Below, piece by piece: positions 54,012 through 62,933 of a stretch of 64,000 bases of DNA. The notes beneath the pieces were generated by a model. That model had not been told where the DNA came from. It searched no databases and worked only from the letters and a program-made list of their open reading frames with translations. Within the stretch, counting starts at the first letter, position 1; every line of letters begins with the position of its first letter. The position numbers and the translations under genes were made by a program. Source of the DNA: Chelativorans xinjiangensis (GTDB lineage Bacteria > Pseudomonadota > Alphaproteobacteria > Rhizobiales > Rhizobiaceae); assembly GCF_009812055.1 (NCBI RefSeq), contig NZ_WQNH01000007.1, forward strand, positions 62,001 through 126,000, read 5' to 3'.

Positions 54012-54850
54012 TGCCCCAACAGCGGAAAGCAGAGACCTATTGTTTTCATTCAATCGCAATCGCCGTTCTTGCTGCGTTTCTGATCATATCCAGGGCGCCG
54101 ATCGCCGCCGCCGATGACGGCTCCTGGCAGGACATCCGCGCCTCCTTGTACGGTAGCGACCGCGTGATCCACGATGGCGAAGGCGTCATCAAACTTGACG
54201 CACCCGACCGTGCGCTGGACGCCGCGACGGTCCCGATCTCGGTGACAGCCGAAATCGAACAGACAGATGAGCGCTATATCCGCGCGGTGACGTTGGTGAT
54301 CGACGAGAACCCTGCGCCAATCGTCGGGACCTTCCATCTCTTTCCCGGAAACGGAATAGCGGACCTTTCGACCCGGGTCCGCATCAACGCCTACACGAAC
54401 GTCCGCGCCATCGCCGAAACCAGTGACGGCGAACTCTACATGGCACGGAAATTTGTCAAGGCATCGGGCGGATGCTCCGCACCGGCCAGCAAGGATCACG
54501 ACCTGGCCATGGCCCGCCTCGGCAAAATGCGCTTGAAGCAGATAGGCGCCTGGCGCAAGGACGAACCTGCTCAGGGCCAATTCATGATCAGCCACCCCAA
54601 CTACAGCGGCATGCAGGTCGATCAGGTGACACAGCTCTGGATTCCCGCCCGCTATGTGCGCAGCATAGAGCTGACCTTAGGGGAAAGGCCCATCCTGCGC
54701 TTCGAGGGGGACATTTCGATGAGCGAAAATCCGACGGTCCGCTTCTTCGTCCGACCAGAGGCTGAGGCGGAACTGCATGCCAAGGTGATTGATTCAGATG
54801 AGCAAACCTTCGAGCAGAGCTGGCCGATCGAACTCGATCCGGCTTCCTAG
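54008..54850 (+). CDS. quinoprotein-associated SoxYZ-like carrier
   Basis: A 280-residue secreted protein with a signal peptide of about 35 residues. The middle holds GGCSAP, like the swinging-arm Cys of SoxY, but here it is internal and followed by a SoxZ-like beta-sandwich half (MISHPNYSGMQ, then YVRSIEL). SoxY and SoxZ would thus be joined in one chain. It occurs next to a zinc hydrolase in PQQ alcohol clusters and may carry a sulfur- or carbon-bound intermediate. The role is not proven. Confidence 0.85.
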   Translation: MMPQQRKAETYCFHSIAIAVLAAFLIISRAPIAAADDGSWQDIRASLYGSDRVIHDGEGVIKLDAPDRALDAATVPISVTAEIEQTDERYIRAVTLVIDENPAPIVGTFHLFPGNGIADLSTRVRINAYTNVRAIAETSDGELYMARKFVKASGGCSAPASKDHDLAMARLGKMRLKQIGAWRKDEPAQGQFMISHPNYSGMQVDQVTQLWIPARYVRSIELTLGERPILRFEGDISMSENPTVRFFVRPEAEAELHAKVIDSDEQTFEQSWPIELDPAS

Positions 54851-54890
54851 CGATTCTCGGAAAACACGATGCGCAGGTTCAATAACCCAC

Positions 54891-54919
54891 AGCGTCCTTT
54901 GTGCGTCCTAAAGGACGCT
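54891..54919 (+). promoter_or_regulatory. palindromic element with two alternative hairpins
   Basis: AGCGTCCTTT (54891-54900) can pair with AAAGGACGCT (54910-54919) around a nine-base loop. The loop itself starts GTGCGTCC, and GCGTCC (54903-54908) can instead pair with GGACGC (54913-54918). The two hairpins exclude each other. No T-run follows. It lies in the gap before the ABC exporter genes and may be a rhizobial palindromic repeat or a regulatory leader. Confidence 0.5.
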
Positions 54920-54999
54920 GCAGAGCTGAGGTAGGCGGATGCCGTCGATCGCGCTATTGAAGGAGAGTGGCAAGCTGGCGGCAACACATCGGATCGCGC

Positions 55000-55800
55000 A
55001 TGGACGCTAAGAGCGGACGTGAAGACACGGCGCCCAGGCCCACAGCCGACGATCGTGCGCAGCAGCCCCTGGTGGTTGAGGGCCTCTCCTATGCCTACGG
55101 CAAACGTCAGGCGCTCAGCGAAGTTTCCTTTTCCCTTACTCCTGGGCGGGTCACCGCGCTTCTCGGGCCGAACGGGGCGGGGAAAACGACCCTCTTCTCC
55201 CTTATCACGGGTCTCTTCGACAGCCGCCGGGGCGAAATCGAAATCGCGGGGTACAAGCTGCGAAGCAACCGCTCGAAGGCTCTTTCGCAGCTCGGTATCG
55301 TGTTCCAGGCACAGACCCTCGACCTTGACCTCACTGTCGATCAGAACCTCCGCTATTTCGCCGCCCTCCGCGGACTTTCGCGCACTGCGGCGCGGGAAAG
55401 AACCGCGATATTACTCGACCGGATCGGCCTTGCCGGACACGCAAGGACGAAAGTCCGCAATTTGAGCGGCGGTGAACGCCGCCGCGTGGAAGTCGCCCGT
55501 GCGCTCATCGACCGGCCGGCTGTGCTCTTGCTCGACGAACCAAGCACCGGGCTTGATATTGCCACGCGACGCTGGCTGATCGAGCATCTCCACCATCTTG
55601 CCGAGAGAGAAGGCATTTGCGTTTTCCTCGCCACCCATCTGGTCGACGAGGTGGCGCCCGAGGACGACCTCATCGTCCTCGACGAGGGTGCCATTGTCGC
55701 CCGCGGCAAGGTCGATGACGTGGTGCGGAATGCCGGCGCGACGACGCTCGACGAAGCGTTTACAAGGCTGACGACCAAGCCAAAGGAGCAGTCGCCATGA
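55000..55800 (+). CDS. lutE: ABC exporter ATP-binding protein, PQQ-alcohol/Lut system
   Basis: A 266-residue ATPase of the ABC-2 exporter class with Walker A GPNGAGKTT, signature NLSGGERRR and Walker B VLLLDEPSTGLD. It belongs to the PQQ-dependent alcohol oxidation ABC set, whose members in Methylorubrum (LutAEF) and Pseudomonas putida (PedA1A2BC) are linked to lanthanide uptake. ATG 55000 is preferred; a GTG at 54967 is too close to its ribosome-binding stretch. The symbol is by family analogy. The permease follows with a four-base overlap, and the binding protein is at 59001. Confidence 0.85.
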   Translation: MDAKSGREDTAPRPTADDRAQQPLVVEGLSYAYGKRQALSEVSFSLTPGRVTALLGPNGAGKTTLFSLITGLFDSRRGEIEIAGYKLRSNRSKALSQLGIVFQAQTLDLDLTVDQNLRYFAALRGLSRTAARERTAILLDRIGLAGHARTKVRNLSGGERRRVEVARALIDRPAVLLLDEPSTGLDIATRRWLIEHLHHLAEREGICVFLATHLVDEVAPEDDLIVLDEGAIVARGKVDDVVRNAGATTLDEAFTRLTTKPKEQSP

Positions 55801-56603
55801 CCGTGAGCCACGCCTCCCGCGCCCTGCTGGCGATCCTTGCACGCGAGCTGCTCCGTTTCGTTCAGCAAAGAGGGCGGTTTTTCGCCGCCCTCGTCCGCCC
55901 GCTGATCTGGCTTCTGGTCTTTGCTGCCGGTTTCCGTGCGTCGCTCGGCCTTTCGATCATACCGCCCTACGAGACCTACATTGCCTACGACGTCTATGTC
56001 ATTCCCGGGCTTATCGGCATGATCCAACTCTTCAGCGGCATGCAGAACTCCCTGTCCATGGTCTACGACCGCGAAATGGGATCAATGCGGGTTCTGCTCT
56101 CGACGCCGCTTCCGCGCGGCTTTCTGCTGATCGCGCGGATGTTTTCAGGCACCGTGGTGTCCATCATACAGGTCTACGCCTTCATCCTGCTTGCCGCGCT
56201 CTTCGGGACACCCCTGCCGTGGTCGGGCCTTCTGCCGCTGCTGCCGGTACTGGTCCTGACGGGAATGGCGCTGAGTGCGCTCGGCATGTTCCTTTCCTCG
56301 CGCGTGAAACAGCTTGAGAATTTCGCCGGGGTGATGAACTTTCTGATCTTCCCGATGTTCTTCCTGTCCACCGCGCTCTATCCGCTGTGGCGCATCCGCG
56401 AAGGCAGCGTAACGCTCTATCACCTGTGCCAGTACAACCCCTTCACCTATGTCGTCGAACTGATCCGCTTCACGATCTACGGGCAGCCCAACCTGCCAGC
56501 GCTCGGCATCGTCACGGCAACACTTGTCGTCTTCGGCGCCGCCGCCCTTATCGGCTATACCCCCGCGCGCGGCGGGCCAACGGCCGGACGCGCCGCCGCC
56601 TGA
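55797..56603 (+). CDS. lutF: ABC-2 type permease, PQQ-alcohol/Lut system (PedC-like)
   Basis: A 268-residue membrane protein with about six segments and the ABC-2 signature region in its second half (KQLENFAGVMNFLIFPMFFL). It is paired with the ATPase immediately upstream. The C-terminal residues are Gly/Arg/Ala-rich. It ends 33 bases before the convergent fghA. The symbol is by analogy. Confidence 0.85.
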   Translation: MTVSHASRALLAILARELLRFVQQRGRFFAALVRPLIWLLVFAAGFRASLGLSIIPPYETYIAYDVYVIPGLIGMIQLFSGMQNSLSMVYDREMGSMRVLLSTPLPRGFLLIARMFSGTVVSIIQVYAFILLAALFGTPLPWSGLLPLLPVLVLTGMALSALGMFLSSRVKQLENFAGVMNFLIFPMFFLSTALYPLWRIREGSVTLYHLCQYNPFTYVVELIRFTIYGQPNLPALGIVTATLVVFGAAALIGYTPARGGPTAGRAAA

Positions 56604-56635
56604 GCAACTCCAGGAAAAGTGGAAGACGCAAGGGC

Positions 56636-57478
56636 CTATGAATTGAGCATACGTGCGTGATGGCGCAGATGGTCGTCGATGAACGTGGCTATGAAGAAAT
56701 AGGAATGGTCGTAGCCGGGCTGCATACGCACCTTGGCCGATTGGCGGTTTTCTTTCAGCGCTTCTATAAAGCGGTGCGTCTGTAACTGCTCCTCCAGGAA
56801 AGGGTCCGCAGTGCCCTGATCGACGAGGATCTGTCCGGGAAATCCGCGCTCGCGGACAAGGTGGCAGGCATCATGCTCTTTCCATGCAGCCTCGTCGGCT
56901 CCCAGGTATGCGGTGAAGGCCTTGCGCCCCCATGGTACGGCAGATGGGGCGACGATCGGAGAGAAGGCGGAAACCGACTTGAAAATGTCCGGATGACGCA
57001 TGGCGACAGTCAACGCCCCATGTCCACCCATGGAGTGACCGAATATACCCGCCGTGCCCGGGCGGACGGGGAACCGCTCCTCGATGAGCTCGGGTAGCTC
57101 CCGGGTTATGTAGGAATACATCTTGAAGTGCGTCGACCACGGGGCTTGCACTGCGTCGACGTAGAAACCCGCACCCTGCCCCAGATCGTAATCGGGCGAA
57201 TTCGGCACTTCCTCTCCGCGCGGACTGGTATCGGGCGCAACGACAATCAGACCCAATTCGGATGCCATGCGTTGGCCGCCAGCCTTCACGGTGAAGTTCT
57301 CCTCCGTGCAGGTCAGGCCGGACAGATAGTAAACGACGGGCACACGCCCGTCCTTGGCCGCCGGCGGCACGAAGACGCTCAATCGCATTTTCGTGCCTGT
57401 CGCCCTACTGTCATGGGAAAGCGTCAGTTGCCTTCCGCCAAAACATAAGGCGCTCGATATTTCCTCGAACTGGCTCAT
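56636..57478 (-). CDS. fghA: S-formylglutathione hydrolase
   Basis: A 280-residue serine hydrolase that completes glutathione-linked formaldehyde oxidation by releasing formate. Ser149 lies in GHSMGGH, the catalytic His is in GYDHSYFF near the C-terminus, and LSGLTCTEENF near residue 55 is a family hallmark. It lies behind the formaldehyde dehydrogenase on the minus strand, 125 bases apart. Confidence 0.95.
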   Translation of the reverse strand: MSQFEEISSALCFGGRQLTLSHDSRATGTKMRLSVFVPPAAKDGRVPVVYYLSGLTCTEENFTVKAGGQRMASELGLIVVAPDTSPRGEEVPNSPDYDLGQGAGFYVDAVQAPWSTHFKMYSYITRELPELIEERFPVRPGTAGIFGHSMGGHGALTVAMRHPDIFKSVSAFSPIVAPSAVPWGRKAFTAYLGADEAAWKEHDACHLVRERGFPGQILVDQGTADPFLEEQLQTHRFIEALKENRQSAKVRMQPGYDHSYFFIATFIDDHLRHHARMLNS

Positions 57479-57603
57479 CGATTACTCCAGGTTCCGTTCG
57501 AAGCGCTCCGGCCACAAGAAATTTCGCAAAACCGCCCCTTCGACGCCCGCATACCCGCGGCGCCCGGACGTGTGGAACGATGTTCCGGGAACGGCACTCA
57601 ACG

Positions 57604-58725
57604 TCAGTAGATCACAACGCTCCGGATGGACTTGCCCTCGTGCATAAGGTCAAAGGCGGTGTTGATTTCTTCGAGCGGCATCGTGTGGGTGATCAAATCA
57701 TCGATATTGATCTTTCCATCCATGTACCAGTCGACAATCTTCGGCACGTCGGTGCGGCCGCGGGCACCGCCGAAGGCGGTCCCTCTCCACACGCGGCCGG
57801 TCACCAGTTGGAACGGGCGCGTGGAGATTTCCGCACCGGCGGGCGCCACGCCGATGACGACGGACTCGCCCCACCCGCGATGGCAGCACTCCAGTGCCTG
57901 GCGCATGGTGTTCACGTTGCCGATGCATTCGAAGGAGAAATCCGCACCACCGTCGGTGAGATCGACGATGGCCTCCACCACCTTGTCCCGGCCGACCTCA
58001 TCGGGATTGACGAAGTCCGTCATGCCGAACTTGCGCGCCATCTCGACCTTGTCGGGATTGAGGTCGACGCCGATGATCTTGTCGGCACCGACCATGCGCG
58101 CGCCTTGAATGACGTTGAGGCCGATACCGCCGAGACCGAAGACGACGACGTTCGCCCCAGGCCAGACCTTTGCGGTATAGATCACAGCTCCGATGCCCGT
58201 CGTCACGCCGCAGCCGATATAGCAGATCTTGTCGAAAGGAGCGTCCTCGCGCACCTTTGCGACGGCGATCTCGGGGAGGACGGTGAAGTTGGAGAAGGTC
58301 GAGCAGCCCATGTAGTGAAAGACCTCACCGCTGTCGCAGGAAAAGCGGCTGGTACCGTCGGGCATCAGCCCCTGCCCTTGCGTCGAGCGGATAGAGGTGC
58401 ACAGATTGGAGCGCTGCGACAGGCAGGTTTTGCACTGGCGGCATTCCGGCGTGTAAAGCGGGATGACGTGATCGCCGACCTTCACCGACGTGACACCGGC
58501 GCCGATCTCACGCACGATTCCTGCACCCTCGTGGCCGAGGATGGCCGGAAATTTGCCTTCAGAATCAAGCCCCGAAAGCGTGTAGGCATCGGTATGGCAG
58601 ATGCCGGTTGCCATGATCTCAACCAGAACTTCGCCGGCCTTCGGCCCTCCAATCTCGACCGTCTCGATGGAAAGAGGCTTCTTCGCTGCCCAAGCAACCG
58701 CTGCGCGTGATTTCATATCGGACAT
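57604..58725 (-). CDS. flhA: S-(hydroxymethyl)glutathione dehydrogenase (class III alcohol dehydrogenase)
   Basis: A 373-residue zinc-dependent NAD enzyme that oxidises the glutathione adduct of formaldehyde made by XoxF. Catalytic zinc ligands are in GICHTD and GHEGAG; the structural zinc cysteines are in [15 protein letters not shown]; the NAD fold has [13 protein letters not shown]. Length and motifs are fully typical of class III. It is divergent from lutA across a region with a perfect palindrome (58768-58784). Confidence 0.96.
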   Translation of the reverse strand: MSDMKSRAAVAWAAKKPLSIETVEIGGPKAGEVLVEIMATGICHTDAYTLSGLDSEGKFPAILGHEGAGIVREIGAGVTSVKVGDHVIPLYTPECRQCKTCLSQRSNLCTSIRSTQGQGLMPDGTSRFSCDSGEVFHYMGCSTFSNFTVLPEIAVAKVREDAPFDKICYIGCGVTTGIGAVIYTAKVWPGANVVVFGLGGIGLNVIQGARMVGADKIIGVDLNPDKVEMARKFGMTDFVNPDEVGRDKVVEAIVDLTDGGADFSFECIGNVNTMRQALECCHRGWGESVVIGVAPAGAEISTRPFQLVTGRVWRGTAFGGARGRTDVPKIVDWYMDGKINIDDLITHTMPLEEINTAFDLMHEGKSIRSVVIY

Positions 58726-58767
58726 TCCTTCAACTGATCGTGTGCCTTATCGGGCAGATAATTGATG

Positions 58768-58784
58768 CGTAAAATCATTTTACG
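58768..58784. promoter_or_regulatory. palindrome between flhA and lutA
   Basis: CGTAAAAT-C-ATTTTACG is a perfect 17-base palindrome with eight-base arms, 42 bases from the flhA start and about 215 bases from lutA. It is a good candidate operator for a regulator of formaldehyde oxidation and perhaps of both directions. Confidence 0.55.
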
Positions 58785-59000
58785 GGATGGCCTGCATTTT
58801 GCTCCATAGTCCGAAAGTACCTCTTTTGAGCTTTCCCTGCAGCAAAGCTGAAATTTCCGTCTCTCCCATCCGACTCCCGAGAGGGCAGAACTTTTGGCCT
58901 ATATCGAGCCGGATGAAGATTTGTAATTAGTCGAATGGGGAGGTGCCCGGCGCACTCGGAGCGGGCGACATAAAGCGATAAGGAACCGCAGGGAGGAAGC

Positions 59001-60188
59001 GTGTTCAAAGCCATGATTGCCGTTGCGTGCTGCGTGCTGGCCGGTACTGCTGCCGCGCAGGAGCAGGCAATAGACATCCCCATCGTCTTTCTGTCGCGCG
59101 CCGAGGAGCCAAAACTGCCACTGTCCTTCGTGGATCCGGTCGTTGAAGACCCGGGTGTGTGGGGTGCTCGCCTGGCGATCGAGGACAACAAGACGACGGG
59201 GAAATTCCTCGGTCATGAGTACGAGCTCATCGAAGCCATCGTGCCGGCGGATGGAGACGTCACCGCAACGTTCCAGGAGCAGGTACAGGCAGGGCGTCGC
59301 CTCTTCGTTTCGGACCTGCCACGGGAGGACCTCCTGAAGATTGCCAAGCACGCCGATGCGGCAGACACGCTGATCTTCAACGGCCGTGTCGGCGACGACG
59401 ATCTACGCACCGACACCTGCCATCCTCAGGTTTTTCATACGGCACCCAGCCGTTCCATGCGCACGGACGCACTCGTCCAATTCCTGGTGTGGAAGCGGTG
59501 GTCGCGCCTATTCCTGCTTTCCGGCACCCAGGACGGCGACGTTGCTTACGCCGACGCAATTCGGCGGTCGGCGAAGAAATTCGGCGCCGAGATCGTTTCC
59601 GAAGATACCTATGCCTATTCGCCCGTGGCGCGGCGGACCGACAGCGGTCATATCCAGATTCAGCAGCAAATGCCGCTGGCAACCCAGGAGAGTGGCGAAT
59701 ACGATGTCCTGATCGTCGCCGACGAAAGCGGAATCTTCGGTGAATATCTCCCGTTCAATACCTTCTCCCCCCGTCCGGTAGCGGGAACGCACGGGCTCGT
59801 CGCGACATCCTGGCACCGCGTTCAGGAGCAGTGGGGGTCGACGCAGTTCCAGCGTCGCTTCACCGAGATTGCGGGACGCTGGATGGAGGAGCGCGACTAT
59901 GGGGCCTGGCTGGGCATCCGGGCGATCGGCGAAGCGGTGACCCGGGTCAATTCGGCCGATGTCGACGCTTTGCGCTCCTACCTTCGCGGCGAGGATTTCG
60001 CGCTTGGCGGCTTCAAAGGGGTCGGGCTCTCGTTCCGACCGTGGAGCCAGCAGATGCGCCAGCCGGTACTTCTGGTCAACAAACGCATCCTTGTCTCGGC
60101 ATCACCGCAACCCGGCTTTCTGCATGAGCGCACACCGCTCGACAGCCTCGGATACGATATGCCTGAAACCCGATGTGCACTGCAATAG
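59001..60188 (+). CDS. lutA: ABC substrate-binding protein, PQQ-alcohol/Lut system
   Basis: A 395-residue periplasmic protein with a Sec signal of about 21 residues. The fold is a type I (Leu/Ile/Val-like) binding protein: IDIPIVFLSRAEE, then DNKTTGKFLGHEY and a long C-terminal lobe. It is the binding-protein member of the PQQ-alcohol ABC set (lutA in methylotrophs). The GTG start has GGGAGGA just upstream. It opens a run of secreted proteins on the plus strand. The ATPase and permease of the same family lie apart, at 55000-56603. Confidence 0.85.
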   Translation: MFKAMIAVACCVLAGTAAAQEQAIDIPIVFLSRAEEPKLPLSFVDPVVEDPGVWGARLAIEDNKTTGKFLGHEYELIEAIVPADGDVTATFQEQVQAGRRLFVSDLPREDLLKIAKHADAADTLIFNGRVGDDDLRTDTCHPQVFHTAPSRSMRTDALVQFLVWKRWSRLFLLSGTQDGDVAYADAIRRSAKKFGAEIVSEDTYAYSPVARRTDSGHIQIQQQMPLATQESGEYDVLIVADESGIFGEYLPFNTFSPRPVAGTHGLVATSWHRVQEQWGSTQFQRRFTEIAGRWMEERDYGAWLGIRAIGEAVTRVNSADVDALRSYLRGEDFALGGFKGVGLSFRPWSQQMRQPVLLVNKRILVSASPQPGFLHERTPLDSLGYDMPETRCALQ

Positions 60189-60208
60189 GCTGGAAAGGGA
60201 AAGGAACG

Positions 60209-61186
60209 ATGCCGCATTCGCCCTCCTCCATAAGCGCCCTGATGTTTGTCGCAGGCAGCCTGATAGCTGCCCCGGCGGGGGCGGCGACCATCTACGTATC
60301 CAACGAAAAGGGAAACTCCATTTCCATCATCGACGGCGACAGCCTCGAAGTGACGGACACGGTCGAGGTTGGCAACCGGCCCCGCGGAATAGCATTCGGC
60401 GGCGACGGACGCTTCTTGTACATCTGCGCCAGCGACGACGATCACATCGAGATCCTGGACACGGAAAGCCTGAAGATCGTGGGCACGCTGCCATCCGGCC
60501 CCGACCCGGAGCTGATGGTCGTTTCGCCCGACGGCAAGCACCTCTACGTCGCCAATGAAGACGACAACCTGGTCACGGTGATCGATCTCGAGGCCCGTGA
60601 GGCGAGTGCCGAGATTCCGGTCGGCGTGGAGCCGGAGGGCATGGGTGTCAGTCCCGACGGGAAAACCGTGGTCAACACCTCCGAGACTACCAACATGACG
60701 CATTTCATCGATGTCTCGACATTCGAGATCACCGACAACGTGCTGGTCGACCAGAGGCCGCGCTTTGCGGAATTCACCGCCGACGGCGAGGAAGTCTGGG
60801 TCACGTCCGAGATCGGCGGCACCGTCAGCGTCATCGATGCAGCCACACGCAAGATCAAGCACAAGATCACATTCGAGGTAGCGGGGCTACAGCCGGAGGC
60901 GCTTCAGCCGGTGGGTGTGCGCATCCTGAAAGACAGAAGCAAAGCTTTCGTCGCACTGGGTCCGGCCAACCGTGTCGCGGTCATCGACGGCAAAACCTAC
61001 GAAGTGACCGACTACATACTCGTCGGTCAGCGGGTCTGGCAGCTCGCGCTGACCCCGGACGAAACGCGGCTTTATTCCACGAACGGGGTGAGCAATGACG
61101 TAACGGTGATCGATGTTGCGAACGACAAGGCCCTGAAGTCGATCCCCGTCGGCAGCTTTCCATGGGGCGTTGCCATCAAGCCCTAA
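60209..61186 (+). CDS. secreted YVTN beta-propeller protein of the PQQ/Lut cluster
   Basis: About 325 residues after a signal peptide (ending APAGA). Repeats of the YVTN kind recur about every 42 residues (IYVSNEKGNSISIIDGDS, LYVANEDDNLVTVIDLEA, VWVTSEIGGTVSVIDAAT), giving about seven propeller blades. Proteins of this family accompany the lanthanide/PQQ ABC system. ATG 60209 has AAAGGGAAAGGA upstream; the frame is open 12 codons earlier. Confidence 0.9.
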   Translation: MPHSPSSISALMFVAGSLIAAPAGAATIYVSNEKGNSISIIDGDSLEVTDTVEVGNRPRGIAFGGDGRFLYICASDDDHIEILDTESLKIVGTLPSGPDPELMVVSPDGKHLYVANEDDNLVTVIDLEAREASAEIPVGVEPEGMGVSPDGKTVVNTSETTNMTHFIDVSTFEITDNVLVDQRPRFAEFTADGEEVWVTSEIGGTVSVIDAATRKIKHKITFEVAGLQPEALQPVGVRILKDRSKAFVALGPANRVAVIDGKTYEVTDYILVGQRVWQLALTPDETRLYSTNGVSNDVTVIDVANDKALKSIPVGSFPWGVAIKP

Positions 61187-61223
61187 CGAAGAGCCGGCAA
61201 TCGGCAAAACGAAGAAAGAACCA

Positions 61224-61829
61224 ATGCGAACACCGACAGGCACGTTCCCGATCATGGTGCTGGCGCTGTTCCTTCCGCTCCCCGGGCCCGCCGCAGCGCA
61301 GGAGGATACCGATTGGCCGTGCATACAACGCCTGGTTCCGCGCATTTCGCCGGCGCAGGTCTGGGGCGGACCGCCGCCAGATCCCACGGAATGGCAGGGC
61401 GACACCGAAATCAACCAGTTGGCCTCACAGATTGCGGCAAGGCGCCTACCGGTGGAGGGCGCCGGGGAACTGATAGACGCGTTCGCCACGGCCCAGGATC
61501 GAAGCAGACGAGACGATAGGCTGACGGCGCTATTCGGCCGCACATTGGAAATCATCAATGCGGACCGCGCTTCGATCATCGCCGGGATCAAGCGCTTCAC
61601 CGAGCGGCAGCGGAAAATGGCCGAAAGGATCAGAAAGAACCGCGGCTCCTTGAAGGAGACGGAGGCCGGCGAACGGGAAGACCTGTCCGAAACGCTGCAA
61701 TGGGATATTCGCATTTTCAATGAGCGCGAACAGGCTTTGAACTATCTCTGCGAGCAACCCGTACTCCTGGAGCAGCGGGCTTTCGCGCTCGGCAGCGCCA
61801 TCACCAACCGGCTTGGCGAGAGTGACTGA
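61224..61829 (+). CDS. secreted hypothetical protein of the methanol cluster
   Basis: About 201 residues. A signal peptide ends near residue 26 (AAAQED). The mature start has DWPCIQRLVPRISPAQVWGG, after which the protein is a charged, mostly helical chain with Arg/Glu/Lys-rich coiled-coil-like parts (RFTERQRKMAERIRKNRG). One cysteine is near the mature N-terminus and a second near residue 173 (YLCEQP). I do not recognise the family. The ATG at 61224 is preferred to the open frame from 61170. It lies between the propeller protein and a Tat-type protein, all likely one operon. Confidence 0.75.
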   Translation: MRTPTGTFPIMVLALFLPLPGPAAAQEDTDWPCIQRLVPRISPAQVWGGPPPDPTEWQGDTEINQLASQIAARRLPVEGAGELIDAFATAQDRSRRDDRLTALFGRTLEIINADRASIIAGIKRFTERQRKMAERIRKNRGSLKETEAGEREDLSETLQWDIRIFNEREQALNYLCEQPVLLEQRAFALGSAITNRLGESD

Positions 61830-61831
61830 TC

Positions 61832-62557
61832 ATGCTCTCCCGGCGCCATTTCCTGAGATCTCTCGCACTGGCCGCCACCATGGCCGCCGGGCCCATCCTC
61901 TCCGCAGCAACCGCCGACGGCCAGCCGGAGGAGGGGCTTGTGCCAGGCTCGGCGGCCTCGGCTATTTACGGTTTCAACCAGCTTGCCGCGCTGCATGACG
62001 ATACGACGCTGATCTTTGACTACCGCCTTGACGGCGATGCCGTCGAAACACCCTTCACCGACAGGATTGTCCTCAATTTCTCCAAGCGCGATGCGGAAAA
62101 AGAGGAAGGCGACGCGGTTTTCAACGTCGAAGGAACGATGTTCGCGCAAACACGCAAGCAGACGATCCCTTCCATATCCGCATCGCGGGTCAACCCAATC
62201 CTGCTGATCTTTCTGCAGCATGACGTCAGGCAGATGAACGGGAATACGGGTGGCAACGGCGGCTACTTCCGAAACGCCATCCGCCGGGCGCTTCGGGCGC
62301 CAGGCGAAGGAGGGACCGACGCGAAGACGGTCACGCTTGGCGGCCGGTCCGTTCCGGCCAAACTGATCACGTTGCGGCCGTTCATGAATGAGGCAAACCA
62401 GCAGCGCATGCCTTCCCTGGCCGGGAAGATCTACCGCATCGTCGTCTCCGAGAAGGTTCCTGGCGGCGTCTACGAGATCCAGACGGAAGTACCCGGCGAA
62501 AGCGGCCAGACGGTTCTGCTTCGGGAAACCTATCGCTTCAAGGATGCCCAGCAATGA
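61832..62557 (+). CDS. Tat-exported hypothetical protein of the methanol cluster
   Basis: A 241-residue protein with a twin-arginine signal (SRRHFLRSLALAA). The rest alternates short strands (IFDYRLDGDAV, IVLNFSKR, VFNVEGTMF, KLITLRPF) as in a beta-sheet domain. No catalytic motif is visible and there is no cysteine, so a cofactor or lipid role cannot be read. It starts two bases after the preceding stop and overlaps the next gene by four bases. A Tat signal suggests that it is exported folded or with a cofactor. Confidence 0.75.
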   Translation: MLSRRHFLRSLALAATMAAGPILSAATADGQPEEGLVPGSAASAIYGFNQLAALHDDTTLIFDYRLDGDAVETPFTDRIVLNFSKRDAEKEEGDAVFNVEGTMFAQTRKQTIPSISASRVNPILLIFLQHDVRQMNGNTGGNGGYFRNAIRRALRAPGEGGTDAKTVTLGGRSVPAKLITLRPFMNEANQQRMPSLAGKIYRIVVSEKVPGGVYEIQTEVPGESGQTVLLRETYRFKDAQQ

Positions 62558-62901
62558 GACGCGTGTTTCTCACTCTAATATCGGCAGTAGGCCTTCTCCT
62601 TCCCGTCGAAGGCCAAGCGAACGACTATCCGACCGACGCGGTCGCTGACTATGTGCTTGGTTGTATGGCGGCGAACGGTCAGACAGCGACGGCCTTGCGC
62701 CAGTGCTCCTGCAGCATCGATGTCATCGCCTCCTTGTTGAGCTTCGACGACTACACGACGGCCGAGACGATCCTGCGGATGCGCCAGGTTCAGGGCGGCG
62801 GCGAAAGAATGGCGATCTTCCGCGAGACTCCTTTTGCCAAGGATGCCATCGACAAACTTCGCCGCGCCCAGACCGAAGCTGAAGTGAGATGTTTTCTCTA
62901 A
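62554..62901 (+). CDS. small secreted Cys-containing protein of the methanol cluster
   Basis: A 115-residue protein with a signal peptide of about 22 residues (ending EGQAND). The mature part has four cysteines, with LRQCSCS in the middle and a CFL end, and otherwise looks helical. I cannot assign it. It lies directly before the second cytochrome c gene and overlaps the preceding gene, so it is likely part of the same methanol-oxidation operon. Confidence 0.75.
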   Translation: MRRVFLTLISAVGLLLPVEGQANDYPTDAVADYVLGCMAANGQTATALRQCSCSIDVIASLLSFDDYTTAETILRMRQVQGGGERMAIFRETPFAKDAIDKLRRAQTEAEVRCFL

Positions 62902-62933
62902 AAACCCGAAGTTGAATCCTGGAGGAAGATTGA

